Part shown: one piece after another, positions 8,195 to 16,600 of the stretch
Position numbering within the stretch: the first letter of the stretch is position 1
Layout of the letters: each line of letters begins with the position of its first letter
DNA from: UBA4810 sp002479215
GTDB taxonomy: Bacteria > Desulfobacterota > Syntrophia > Syntrophales > Smithellaceae
NCBI GenBank assembly: GCA_049514435.1
Contig: JBEKVB010000002.1
Location: 1-64,000, forward strand
DNA length: 64,000 nt
Direction: 5' to 3'
The notes under the pieces: model-generated
Databases searched by the model: none
Seen by the model: only the letters and a program-made list of their open reading frames with translations
What the model was told of the DNA's origin: nothing
Position numbers and translations under genes: made by a program

Positions 8195-10297
8195 TTAGAA
8201 GCGGTAAGTGACAGTCATAAATCCCACGTTAGACTCATAAGATGGATTATTGTAAGCGCCCGTCAGGTATGCCCCGTTCGTTCCGGTGACGGCCGGAACG
8301 TATTGATACCCATCATACTGCGCATCATTATAATCATATTTTTCATAGACATAACCTGCGGCTACGGACAGCGATTTCGTCACATTATAGGAGAGCTTGA
8401 TGAGAACACAGGTAAGCTTGTAGCCATCCCAGTTGGAAAGATCGATATTGTCCTGAGTTCTGCCCGCAGGAAGTGGATTTGCACCCAACAGATAGGTGTA
8501 ATCGACGGAACCATCGGCCTGCAGATAGCTGTATTGGAGCAGCAGAGTGAGTTTTTCCGGGACAATAAATATTTCGGCACCCGCCGCGTAACTGTAGTTT
8601 TCGTCCTTTTGCGCTGCCGTCCAGTTAAAGGCTGCCGGCACAGGCGGCAGCGACGGGTCAACTGTGCCTGTTGTCTGCCGCTGGAACTGATCCTGCCGGA
8701 CGTATTCATAATCGAAAGAGCCGAATAACCTGATTCGCTTGTTGATCAGATAATCAACATCGATCAGGAATTCATCACCCCTGTCACCGGTCAGTCCTAA
8801 AACAGTATCCGGATAATTCGTATCCCTGTGCTTGTAACCAAGACTTATGCTGAAGTTATCGGCGGGGAAAAAGTCCAGGTTGGCCTTATAGGTATTCCGG
8901 CTTTTGCCGGCGGCATCAAAACGTCTGATGAAAGTCTCAATATCGGTCGGGTCAGTCAGCTGGAAATCCGCTCTTCTGTCCAGTCTTTCGTATCCAACAC
9001 GGGCGGTAAGGAAATCAAATCCTTTCCATCTCAATTCGGCGCTGAAGAGATCATCCCTGTTATCAGGGATGTCTTCTCTCTCTCTGCTGATTGTTGAATG
9101 ATTGTAAGCGCCGAGGAAATAAAAGTTTGCCGGCAGCTGGAAACCAAGTTCAGTGCCGTATTTTACTCTCCGGTAGTTGAATAAGGTGTTGGTGAAAGTT
9201 GCGGGCGTCTGGGTTGCATCCGTTATTGTAATAACATCCGACTTATTTTCCCGGTCGTCATATTTAAGAAAAAGTTTGGCATCGAGGAAAGACAGCGGCT
9301 TTGACGTGACTGAAGTGGCGATGTTGTTTGTAATGACTTCGCCGTTAAAGAACGGTGTGCTCAAAGTGATGTTTCTCAGTCCTCCGACGATATCATCCAC
9401 ATATGAATTACGCAAAACAGCATCCGATTTGGCGTCGGCCGTAGCCAGATCAACATTGAACTTGCTGTTTAAAGGCAATTTAAGCGCGCCTTTGAGATTG
9501 ATCTTATAGAACTGGTTGTCCGGCGGCAGCGAATATGTATCCGTCACTGACGCCGTATTGTTCGTAGCGGGGTTGCGGAAATTAAGGCTCGTGTCAGAGT
9601 CGGTGAAGTTGCTGTAAAAATAGCCCAGGGAAATGAATAGGGGATTGCGGACATATCCGGCAAGCAAATTGATGCTGTTTGTTTTGTAATCAATCGGTGC
9701 CGGAAGCTCTAAGGAAATCCCGCCGGGGTTTGTTCCCGCGGCACCGATGGGATAAATGCCCTTTCGTTCATCAATAGCCGCGGAGAAATCCAGAAAAAAA
9801 GGCTTCAAGACATCAAGCTTAAATCCAGCACTGTAATCTTTCCGTTTTGTTGAGTAATCAAATGTATTCCAAGTGCCGGTATTGGTGCTGGGCGTATGGG
9901 TGGGATAGGTCAGATTGTTAGTCCCTGCACCTGAATAAAATGTTTGCGCATCGTAGGTGAAGTTGTGGGGGATTTCACTGTAGTTAATGTTGAACTTGTA
10001 GGCCCCCCATTTCCCGCCTTCCAGGTCATAACTCTGTGTATCGTAGAGCATGTTACGGCTGTAGAAATCCACATAATATTTATCGTCATCATATTTGATT
10101 TTAACGTCGCCGTAGAGACCATTCCGAACATCTCCGTATTCGTTGAATTTAGCTTCGTTGCCGTTGACGTGGGTGAGAGTGCCCTGAGCGCTGATTTCAC
10201 CGGAAAATTTATTCTGCTCCTGCTGCTCCTCGGCAAAGGCCGTACTCAAGGAGAATAAACCGAATAAAAGAACTGGTAAAAATATTTGTCTTTTCAT
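8195..10297 (-). CDS. MtrB/PioB-type outer-membrane beta-barrel of a porin-cytochrome conduit
   Basis: 700 residues: a cleavable signal ending STAFA, then a Gly/Asn/Tyr/Asp-rich chain with many alternating amphipathic strands and a C-terminal strand ending in TVTYRF, typical of outer-membrane barrels. The length and the position right after a decaheme cytochrome gene match MtrB/PioB barrels, which hold a decaheme protein (MtrA/PioA) in the outer membrane. The Cys pair near the N-terminus known from Shewanella MtrB is not present. No extracellular MtrC-like cytochrome is encoded in the window. A 74-bp gap to the next gene has a weak hairpin at about 8150-8172. Confidence 0.88.
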   Translation of the reverse strand: MKRQIFLPVLLFGLFSLSTAFAEEQQEQNKFSGEISAQGTLTHVNGNEAKFNEYGDVRNGLYGDVKIKYDDDKYYVDFYSRNMLYDTQSYDLEGGKWGAYKFNINYSEIPHNFTYDAQTFYSGAGTNNLTYPTHTPSTNTGTWNTFDYSTKRKDYSAGFKLDVLKPFFLDFSAAIDERKGIYPIGAAGTNPGGISLELPAPIDYKTNSINLLAGYVRNPLFISLGYFYSNFTDSDTSLNFRNPATNNTASVTDTYSLPPDNQFYKINLKGALKLPLNSKFNVDLATADAKSDAVLRNSYVDDIVGGLRNITLSTPFFNGEVITNNIATSVTSKPLSFLDAKLFLKYDDRENKSDVITITDATQTPATFTNTLFNYRRVKYGTELGFQLPANFYFLGAYNHSTISREREDIPDNRDDLFSAELRWKGFDFLTARVGYERLDRRADFQLTDPTDIETFIRRFDAAGKSRNTYKANLDFFPADNFSISLGYKHRDTNYPDTVLGLTGDRGDEFLIDVDYLINKRIRLFGSFDYEYVRQDQFQRQTTGTVDPSLPPVPAAFNWTAAQKDENYSYAAGAEIFIVPEKLTLLLQYSYLQADGSVDYTYLLGANPLPAGRTQDNIDLSNWDGYKLTCVLIKLSYNVTKSLSVAAGYVYEKYDYNDAQYDGYQYVPAVTGTNGAYLTGAYNNPSYESNVGFMTVTYRF

Positions 10298-10308
10298 CGT
10301 TACACCTT

Positions 10309-11241
10309 TTACCGGACAAAATCCTGCCCCCTCACCGAAGGCGCATTGCTTCCATGAATATTGGTATGACAGTTCAGGCAGCCGCGGGCAATCATCCTGT
10401 TTTTATTGGATGTGGCAGAGCCGGGGAATGTTTCAAACCTGGTGTAAATTGTTCCGGGATGTCGAGTGGCGTCGTGACAGCTCTGGCAGAGCAATGGCGG
10501 CTTTGAGGATAGAAGTTTCCCGTGATTGCTACCGTGGGGCACATGGCAAGTCAGACAATTTTCGGCAACCGGCGGATGTTCCCACATGAATGGCCCACGC
10601 TTCTCGGCATGACACTTGAAACAGAGTTCATTTACCGTGTCCGCCTTCACCATCTTCGGCCCTGATCCGCCGTGCTGGTCATGACAGTCGGAGCATTTCA
10701 TGAGGCCTTCCTTCAGCGGATGGTGCGATTGTTTGTTGGCCTGAGCTCTGATATCGGCATGGCAGGTGTAGCAAAGCGCCGGCTCGGCTAGCTTTAAATT
10801 GTTTTTCGTTCCGGAGTGCCCGCTGTGGCAATCACTACATGAAACTCCGTTAACTTTATGCCTGCTCAGATTCCAAAAAGGCACGGCCGTTGAATCCTGA
10901 TGACAGGAAAGACATATCGCCTGCTTCATTTCCGGATCATCTTTTTTGGTGAAGGCAATCATGCCCGTTCCCTTAGCGCCGCCTGTTTGCACATGCGCAA
11001 GACCTGGGCCGTGACAGGATTCGCAGGAATTTTTATTGGCCGGATTCCCAGGAATTGCCGCTTTGGCATGTGTTGATTTCAGATAACTATCATAGTTTTT
11101 TTGGTGACAGGCCCGGCATACGTCTATACCTGCATAATCACCATCCGCAGTCGCGGATTGTTGAAAAACCGTAGTTACGGATACCAGAAGGAAAAAGGTG
11201 AAAAGAGAAAACAGCCAACCTTTGATTTTTTTTATCTTCAT
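10309..11241 (-). CDS. decaheme c-type cytochrome (MtrA/DmsE/PioA-like)
   Basis: 310 residues with a signal peptide (about 33 residues, ending near QQSATA) and exactly ten CxxCH sites: CRACH, CESCH, CLSCH, CSDCH, CYTCH, CSDCH, CFKCH, CLTCH, CQSCH, CLNCH. This fits the DmsE-family decaheme proteins, which form the heme wire inside the MtrB barrel. It is the first gene of the operon, 11 bp before the barrel gene. The start has a GAG-type ribosome site about 10 nt upstream. Expected role: electron passage across the outer membrane to or from minerals, electrodes or partner cells. Confidence 0.93.
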   Translation of the reverse strand: MKIKKIKGWLFSLFTFFLLVSVTTVFQQSATADGDYAGIDVCRACHQKNYDSYLKSTHAKAAIPGNPANKNSCESCHGPGLAHVQTGGAKGTGMIAFTKKDDPEMKQAICLSCHQDSTAVPFWNLSRHKVNGVSCSDCHSGHSGTKNNLKLAEPALCYTCHADIRAQANKQSHHPLKEGLMKCSDCHDQHGGSGPKMVKADTVNELCFKCHAEKRGPFMWEHPPVAENCLTCHVPHGSNHGKLLSSKPPLLCQSCHDATRHPGTIYTRFETFPGSATSNKNRMIARGCLNCHTNIHGSNAPSVRGQDFVR

Positions 11242-11314
11242 AAAGCAATCTCAAATTATTTGTTTTCTGTTAACCGACAAGGATTTAAAAATCCATGTTC
11301 AAAAATTTTTAAAT

Positions 11315-11343
11315 ATCCTAAATCATGATTTTCATGAAGTCAA
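11315..11343 (-). promoter_or_regulatory. proximal promoter (P1) of the electron-conduit operon
   Basis: Minus strand: -35 TTGACT (11338-11343), 17-bp spacer, -10 TAGGAT (11315-11320), predicted start near 11308, 66 nt before the decaheme ATG. The spacer contains two palindromic TCATGA boxes 9 bp apart. The six bases before the -35, ATCCTC, are the same as before the far promoter P2 and the stress-gene promoter. Confidence 0.6.
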
Positions 11344-11371
11344 GAGGATAAAAATATTTATATAAAAAAAT

Positions 11372-11470
11372 AATTGATAAGAACCTCCTTTTTCACGGTG
11401 AGGAATATACGAAAAAGAATTTTGTGTGTCAAGAGGATTTTGACCACAAAATGTGGGGTGTGGTGCTGAT
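11372..11470 (-). promoter_or_regulatory. distal promoter (P2) of the electron-conduit operon, copy of the stress-gene promoter
   Basis: Minus strand: -35 TTGACA (11427-11432), 17-bp spacer, -10 TATATT (11404-11409), predicted start near 11397, giving a leader of about 155 nt. The block 11372-11470 lines up with 4183-4280 base for base over the promoter and its flanks. Upstream it carries CCACA-AAA-TGTGG (11444-11456), an inverted repeat that may be an operator. Confidence 0.82.
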
Positions 11471-11540
11471 GTTTGTTGTCGGGCGTGAATTCGGTAGCGA
11501 GCGAATACTGAATGATATTATTCCTTATGAATCGAAGATC

Positions 11541-11804
11541 CTTCGCGGCTTGCCGCGAAGAGCTTCCATTGTGTTTATTCGTGAAACTCCAATTCCAAAA
11601 GCGAAGTGCGTTGAAATTGGTAAGTCGAATTGATCCCGCCGAAGGCGGAGGGGATAATAGATATCCGTAGTTAATAAAACTCAGAGATTACAACCGCAGT
11701 GCAGTAATATCTGTAAGATGAATTAATCCCGCGTGCGAAGCTTAGCGGGACAATATAAATATCCCGCAGCTTGCTGCGGAATCGGTTTCCAAAGCTTGCT
11801 TTGG
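11541..11804 (+). repeat. cluster of short palindromes with a common CTTG loop
   Basis: The gap 11471-11932 has no gene but holds several perfect palindromes: CTTCGCGG-CTTG-CCGCGAAG (11541-11560), CCGCAG-CTTG-CTGCGG (11764-11779) and CCAAAG-CTTG-CTTTGG (11789-11804). They share the loop G(CTTG)C while the stems differ by compensatory changes. Looser inverted pairs occur at 11632-11654 (TCCCGCC/GGCGGAGGGGA) and 11727-11750 (TCCCGC/GCGGGA). In RNA, CUUG closed by G-C is a stable tetraloop. They could be REP-like elements, mRNA 3' structures or bidirectional terminators. Confidence 0.7.
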
Positions 11805-11932
11805 GGTTCATACCCGTGATTACTAATTGAAGTCCTACTTTTCGTCAAGGTTGACGATTTTTGGATAACAGGAAGAAAGACTTGGAGTTGCTCTTGGCAC
11901 CCATTGTAAATTTAAGTTCAAACTTACATAGT

Positions 11933-12472
11933 TCATTTTACAATTTTGAAAATCTCTTTGGCTTTCGGATCGGCGGCGGTGCGCAAAAGTTCAAAAAGAA
12001 CCATTTCTGCACTGGTAAGATGCGCGCCGGCGCTTTTCATCGCGGTCAAGCCGATTTCACGATTTTCCTTCGTGCGCGAAGATATGGCGTCGGCAACCAG
12101 ATGAACATTGTATCCGTTGGAAATGAGATCAAGAGCGGTTTGATAGACGCAAATGTGGCTTTCAATGCCTAAAATGACTACATGCCTGCGGCTTAATGCT
12201 TCGAGCTGCTCGCGGAAATGGACATCCGTCCAACAACTGAAAGTTTCTTTAGCGATTGGTTTAATGCCATCAAGTTCCGCAGTAATCTGCGGTATTGTAT
12301 GACCCAGCTTTTGCTGTGTTTGCTCCGTGACAATTATCGGCAGATTAAACACTTTAAATCCTCGTATTAATTTTACAGCGTTGGCAAAAAGATTCTCCTT
12401 ATCGAACATGGTCTGGGCGAGATTGCCCTGAATATCGATAATGACTAAAACGGCTGCGGTGCGTAGTAGCAT
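11933..12472 (-). CDS. isochorismatase-like cysteine hydrolase
   Basis: 179 residues. The Asp of VIIDIQ near the N-terminus, the conserved Ser/Thr region around FSCWTD and the nucleophile region GIESHICVYQTALDL (catalytic Cys), followed by VADAISSRT, match the isochorismatase/nicotinamidase superfamily, YcaC-like branch. The usual second acidic/Lys positions cannot be fully checked by eye. A ribosome site AAGGGG lies 8 nt before the ATG. Substrate unknown. It is the most downstream gene of the catabolic island on the minus strand. Confidence 0.85.
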   Translation of the reverse strand: MLLRTAAVLVIIDIQGNLAQTMFDKENLFANAVKLIRGFKVFNLPIIVTEQTQQKLGHTIPQITAELDGIKPIAKETFSCWTDVHFREQLEALSRRHVVILGIESHICVYQTALDLISNGYNVHLVADAISSRTKENREIGLTAMKSAGAHLTSAEMVLFELLRTAADPKAKEIFKIVK

Positions 12473-12547
12473 GATGATGTCCCCTTTTTATCAGAATTAA
12501 ATTCTCTACCCGAATTATTTTCTGTAAAAAAAGGCAAACGTCAAGAA

Positions 12548-13411
12548 TTATTTTTGTTGAGTGAAAAAGTCTGCCATCAATTTATTGACTTTATCAGCTT
12601 CTTCATGTTGGAGCCAATGGGTCGCCTTCTTAAATTTAACCAGTTTTCCCTGGTCGCAGTAAGTCAAACTCTGGTCCGCCTGCTCGGGAATGATGGCGAC
12701 ATCGTTAACTCCCCACAAGACCAGTATGGGCATAGTAATCCTGAAGCTTACCGGCGGCTCGGACGGAACCTGCAGTGCCGCCCGATACCAGCTAACCATA
12801 GCCGAGAAAGCTCCCGGCTGCATAAATGCCTCCCGATATTTTTCCAGTTCTTCCTTTGTAAACGCTCCCGGCCGGCTGGTTTGGCGAAGTAAAGTGACCA
12901 GCCATTCATAGTTGTTGGCCGAGGCAAACTTCTCCACGGCGCCTGGTAGCTGAAAGTAAAATATATACCAGCTTTTCTCCATCTGTTTGGGGTTGGTAAA
13001 CAGATTCTTGGCCATGACCTTGGGATGAGGAACGTTCATGATGACGAGACGTTGAAGACGCTCAGGATACTTGAGCGCCGTCCACCACGAAACAGATGCG
13101 CCCCAGTCATGACCGACAAGAAAAAGCCGATCTCGTCCATAGGCATCGATAAGGCCTACCGCGTCTTTGGCCAGCTCATCTATTTTATAGGAGGGAATTC
13201 CTTGAGGCTTGTCACTTAAGTTATAACCGCGCTGGTCGGGAACTACGACCAAATAACCTCTTTGGGTAAAATACTCAATTTGTTTACGCCAGGCATACCA
13301 AAATTCCGGGAAGCCATGTAGAAACATAATCATCGGACCTTTTTCGGGCCCCGCTTCCATTACATGAAGATTTATTCCATTGGTTTTAATATAGCGTTCG
13401 CGTAAATCCAT
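12548..13411 (-). CDS. epoxide hydrolase-like alpha/beta hydrolase
   Basis: 287 residues. HGFPEFWYAWRKQIEYF (oxyanion HGxP and following aromatic residues), DQRGYNLSDKP and the nucleophile elbow GHDWGASVSWW, with Asp rather than Ser as nucleophile, point to the epoxide hydrolase/haloalkane dehalogenase group. The late Asp in WGVNDVAI and the His in THWLQHEE complete the triad. In this family Asp forms an ester intermediate that water then cleaves. Its ATG has GAGGTAAG upstream. Placed next to an enoate reductase and hydratases, it may hydrolyse an epoxide or a related intermediate; that is inference. Confidence 0.85.
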   Translation of the reverse strand: MDLRERYIKTNGINLHVMEAGPEKGPMIMFLHGFPEFWYAWRKQIEYFTQRGYLVVVPDQRGYNLSDKPQGIPSYKIDELAKDAVGLIDAYGRDRLFLVGHDWGASVSWWTALKYPERLQRLVIMNVPHPKVMAKNLFTNPKQMEKSWYIFYFQLPGAVEKFASANNYEWLVTLLRQTSRPGAFTKEELEKYREAFMQPGAFSAMVSWYRAALQVPSEPPVSFRITMPILVLWGVNDVAIIPEQADQSLTYCDQGKLVKFKKATHWLQHEEADKVNKLMADFFTQQK

Positions 13412-13450
13412 AAACTTACCTCAAACTTTTCTATTCCCTTTTGCATTTAA

Positions 13451-13535
13451 GATGATACCAAGGCGGCAAGACGGAGGCAACGCAGGCATATAGTACCATA
13501 CGTCGAGGAGCCGACAACACAGCCAACACAGGTAG
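13451..13535 (-). repeat. 85-bp dispersed intergenic repeat, copy 1
   Basis: Read on the minus strand this segment closely matches plus-strand 21796-21880. Shared blocks are GTTGGCT, TCGGCTCCTC(A/G)ACGTA, TGCCTGCGT(T/C)GCC and TGCCGCC..GGTAT, with equal spacing. It fills the gap between the epoxide-hydrolase-like gene and the enoate reductase gene. No encoded protein is evident. Confidence 0.75.
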
Positions 13536-13555
13536 CGCTTAAATCCGGAAGGGAA

Positions 13556-15514
13556 TCATATGTCCCAGGCGGCCTTAGCTCCTTCCGTAGTCGCTTCAAT
13601 AATCCGGCGGGGTACCGTCGCGTCGCCGACAATGAAGTGACGAATACTCTTTTTCTGGAGCATCTCTTTCAAGGCTGTTCGCGGAGTTACTCCGACGGCT
13701 ACGATAACCTGGTTTACAGGTTCAATTTTTTTGTCCTTACCGCCCGTAGTTACAGTGACCGAGCCTTCTTTGATCAACTTCACTGTCGTATCGAACATAA
13801 GTTTAACTCCCGCGGCCCGAAGGCGTTTATGAAGCATATAGCCGTGAGCGGCCAGAGGCAAAACCGGCGAGCTGCCGAGCATCTCCACCAGAGTGATGTC
13901 CTTAACGCTCTTTTCGCGGAGAAAATCGGCCGTTTCCATGCCGACAAGACCGCCGCCGATAACTACAACATGATCTTTGGGAGCGACTTCTCCATCCAAA
14001 ATCTGCCAGGCGTCGCAGACGATAGAAGAGTTAATGCCTTCAGCCGGGCAGGTGGATTTGTCCGCGCCGGTAGCCAGGATGACGACATCGGGTTTCCCTT
14101 TTTCGATCATCGCTTCGGTAACGTCAACGCCCATTTTTATATCTACACCCTTTTTTTTACATTTTGCTGTTAGCGTTCTTATCCATTTGCCGTACACAGA
14201 TTTATGCGGGGCCTTTTCCGCGTACCTGATCTGTCCTCCCGTTTCTTTTCCCCGTTCAAAGAGAGTCACCTGATGTCCGAGACGCGCGGCTTCGAAAGCG
14301 GCAGTTAAACCGCCGGGACCCGCGCCGACAACCCATACTTTACGGCTGACGTTCGCGGGTTTTTCCGGATAGAGCAGCTCCTGACCTGTTTGCGGGTTAA
14401 TGGCACAGCGAATCGGCAGCTGCTCCAGTGAAAGGCGCTCGATGCATCCCTGATTGCAGGCCAGACATTCCAAAGTATCTTCGGGATGTCCCGCAATAGC
14501 GTTTTTCAGGAAATCAGGATCGGCCAGATGCTGGCGGGCAACGGCAATGAGGTCGGCATCTCCCTGGGCAATTATGTCGTCCATAACATAAGGATCGGTA
14601 TAGCGGCCGACACTAATTACAGGAACACTAGTTACTTCTTTAACCTTGCGGGCAAGAAAGGCTTTAAACCCCTGTTCAAACTCAACGGGGGCGCTCGGAT
14701 TAGGCGTGTCAATGTTCACCTCGGGATTGCCGTGGGTACCGAAAGATACGTTAATCATATCCGCGCCGGCGTTAACCAAATCCGGAATAATGGTCTGCAT
14801 GTCGGAAATGGTATAACCGTTTTTGATACACTCTTCGCCTGATACTCTTATAGATAAGGGAAAATCTTTCCCGACTTTCTTGCGTACTTCCTGGAGGCAT
14901 TCAATCATAAACCGCGAACGCGCTCGGAAATCTCCACCGTATTTATCCGTGCGCTGATTGGAATGGGCGGAGAGAAACTGCATGAGGAGATAACCGTGGG
15001 CACCGTGGAGTTCCACAGCATCAAATCCCGCGGCTCGCGCACGTACAGCCGCAGCGCCGAAAGCAGCAATCGCTTCCTGAATGTCTTCCAAGGTCATCTC
15101 CAGTGGGGCTCCTAGAAAGCCGAAGATGTAGCTCGGAATAGCTGAAGGTCCGATAGCTTTTTTCTTACGGAGAAGCAGATAATTCTCACGGCCGGTATGG
15201 TGAAGCTGTATGGCTATTTTCCTGCCTTGGGCATGGACAACACCAGCCAACTTACTCAAGCCCGGAATGAATTTATCATCCCACACACCAATGCACCGTG
15301 GCGAGGCGGAGCCTAAGGGGTGCACTTCCGTTATCTCGGTGATAATGAGCCCCGCACCGCTTTGAGCCCGGCGTTTCATATAAGCCAAGTTTGCTTCGCT
15401 GACCGTGCTGTCGTTATTACCAAGAGCTGTTCCCATAGGCGACATGACCACCCGGTTGGAAATCTCCATGGATTTTATCTTGATTGGCTTCAATAAATGA
15501 TCCATTTTTTTCAT
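13556..15514 (-). CDS. 2,4-dienoyl-CoA reductase / enoate reductase (Old Yellow Enzyme family with FAD domain)
   Basis: 652 residues. Residues 1-340 form an OYE-type FMN barrel (VVMSPMGTALG, the HGAHGYLLMQFLS active-site strand, NQRTDKYGG). The cluster motif CLACNQGC..(11)..C lies near residue 350 ([4Fe-4S]). The C-terminal half is a FAD/NAD(P) reductase with VVGAGPGGLTAAFEAARLG and VVIGGGLVGMETADFL. This is the FadH / 2-enoate reductase / BaiCD-BaiH layout; such enzymes reduce C=C bonds of enoates or enoyl-CoAs. Neighbouring dehydratase and hydratase genes suggest it reduces the unsaturated product. Start: GGGGAGAAG before the ATG. Confidence 0.92.
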   Translation of the reverse strand: MKKMDHLLKPIKIKSMEISNRVVMSPMGTALGNNDSTVSEANLAYMKRRAQSGAGLIITEITEVHPLGSASPRCIGVWDDKFIPGLSKLAGVVHAQGRKIAIQLHHTGRENYLLLRKKKAIGPSAIPSYIFGFLGAPLEMTLEDIQEAIAAFGAAAVRARAAGFDAVELHGAHGYLLMQFLSAHSNQRTDKYGGDFRARSRFMIECLQEVRKKVGKDFPLSIRVSGEECIKNGYTISDMQTIIPDLVNAGADMINVSFGTHGNPEVNIDTPNPSAPVEFEQGFKAFLARKVKEVTSVPVISVGRYTDPYVMDDIIAQGDADLIAVARQHLADPDFLKNAIAGHPEDTLECLACNQGCIERLSLEQLPIRCAINPQTGQELLYPEKPANVSRKVWVVGAGPGGLTAAFEAARLGHQVTLFERGKETGGQIRYAEKAPHKSVYGKWIRTLTAKCKKKGVDIKMGVDVTEAMIEKGKPDVVILATGADKSTCPAEGINSSIVCDAWQILDGEVAPKDHVVVIGGGLVGMETADFLREKSVKDITLVEMLGSSPVLPLAAHGYMLHKRLRAAGVKLMFDTTVKLIKEGSVTVTTGGKDKKIEPVNQVIVAVGVTPRTALKEMLQKKSIRHFIVGDATVPRRIIEATTEGAKAAWDI

Positions 15515-15676
15515 TGTTCTTCTCCCCTTAAAAATATAGGCTCCCGGCTCTTACCGGAATTTCAGGATAAAAATGATTCCTGCTTTATTATGCAATAATC
15601 AAATTTTAGCGACTATCAGAAAATATCCGACAGATCGGATATTGACCTGCCGGGATTAATGGAAAAAATATTTTAT

Positions 15677-16483
15677 TTATTCCGCTGCTAGAGTACTGCC
15701 CAGCAGCATGCCGCCATCGATGATGATTTCCGTACCTGTTGTGTAACTGGACGCAGCAGAGGCCAGATAAACGGCAGCTCCCGCGATCTCGTCGGGCAGG
15801 CCGATTCGTCCCGTAGGCAGCATCTTTTCCAACTCGGCCTTTGCCTTTTTGGCTTCTTCCGGCGAGAGATGAAACCAATGGGAATTCATCATTTTAGTGC
15901 TGATAGGTCCCGGGGCAATCGCGTTTACCTGAATATTAAAAGATGCCAACTCTCTGGCAAATGCTCTTGTAATCATCCGCACGCCGGCTTTGGAAACAGA
16001 ATAGACGCTTACGCCTGGTTCGGGATTGAATCCATCAACGGAAGCAACATTAATGATTTTTCCGCTACCCTGCTTTTTCATAATTTTAGCCACGGCCTGG
16101 CTGACAAAATAAACACCTTTCAAGTTCAGGTTCATGATGGTATCCCAGAGGCGCTCATCGGAATCGAGGACAGAACCCATGGCCGGACTGGCTCCGGCGT
16201 TGTTGACTAATATGTCTATCCTCTTGTGTTTATCAATAACGGTCTTGACCATCTTCTGTATCTCTTCGAATTTGCCTAAGTGCGATTGCAGAGGAAAAGC
16301 CTCGCCGCCGAAGGCTTTGATCTCGGCCGCGGTCGCTTCCAGATCCTCGATTTTACGGCTAGTGATGACGACTTTAGCTCCGGCTTTGGCAAAACCAAAC
16401 GCTATAGCCTGACCGATGCCCCGGCCGCCACCGGTAACAAGGGCTATTTTGCCTTTCAATGAAAATTGGTTTAGATCGAACAT
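15677..16483 (-). CDS. short-chain dehydrogenase/reductase (FabG-like)
   Basis: 268 residues. N-terminal cofactor motif TGGGRGIG, NNAGASP, and the active-site YSVSKAG (Tyr-x-x-x-Lys) with the preceding Ser in NVASVDG. A late GPISTKM and the C-terminal TGTEIIIDGG are typical of 3-oxoacyl-ACP/CoA reductase-like SDRs. AAGGAG lies 10 nt before the ATG. It lies between the enoate reductase and the first AbfD-like gene and may act on a hydroxyacyl- or oxoacyl-CoA intermediate. The gap to the next gene (16484-16600) holds an imperfect CCCTGC/GCAGGG hairpin. Confidence 0.9.
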   Translation of the reverse strand: MFDLNQFSLKGKIALVTGGGRGIGQAIAFGFAKAGAKVVITSRKIEDLEATAAEIKAFGGEAFPLQSHLGKFEEIQKMVKTVIDKHKRIDILVNNAGASPAMGSVLDSDERLWDTIMNLNLKGVYFVSQAVAKIMKKQGSGKIINVASVDGFNPEPGVSVYSVSKAGVRMITRAFARELASFNIQVNAIAPGPISTKMMNSHWFHLSPEEAKKAKAELEKMLPTGRIGLPDEIAGAAVYLASAASSYTTGTEIIIDGGMLLGSTLAAE

Positions 16484-16600
16484 AGTTTGATTCTCCTTAA
16501 AGATATAAAATATAGACCTATTCCCCGCCCTGCTCCCCCCTTAAAGAGAGGTGCAGGGTGAGAGAATAGTTTTATTGACTGTCTTTGTTACTTGCTAGTT

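Noticed and set aside
11471..11932. CRISPR-like array of palindromes
   Set aside because: The hairpins differ in sequence and are not evenly spaced, there are no equal-length spacers, and no cas genes are in the window.
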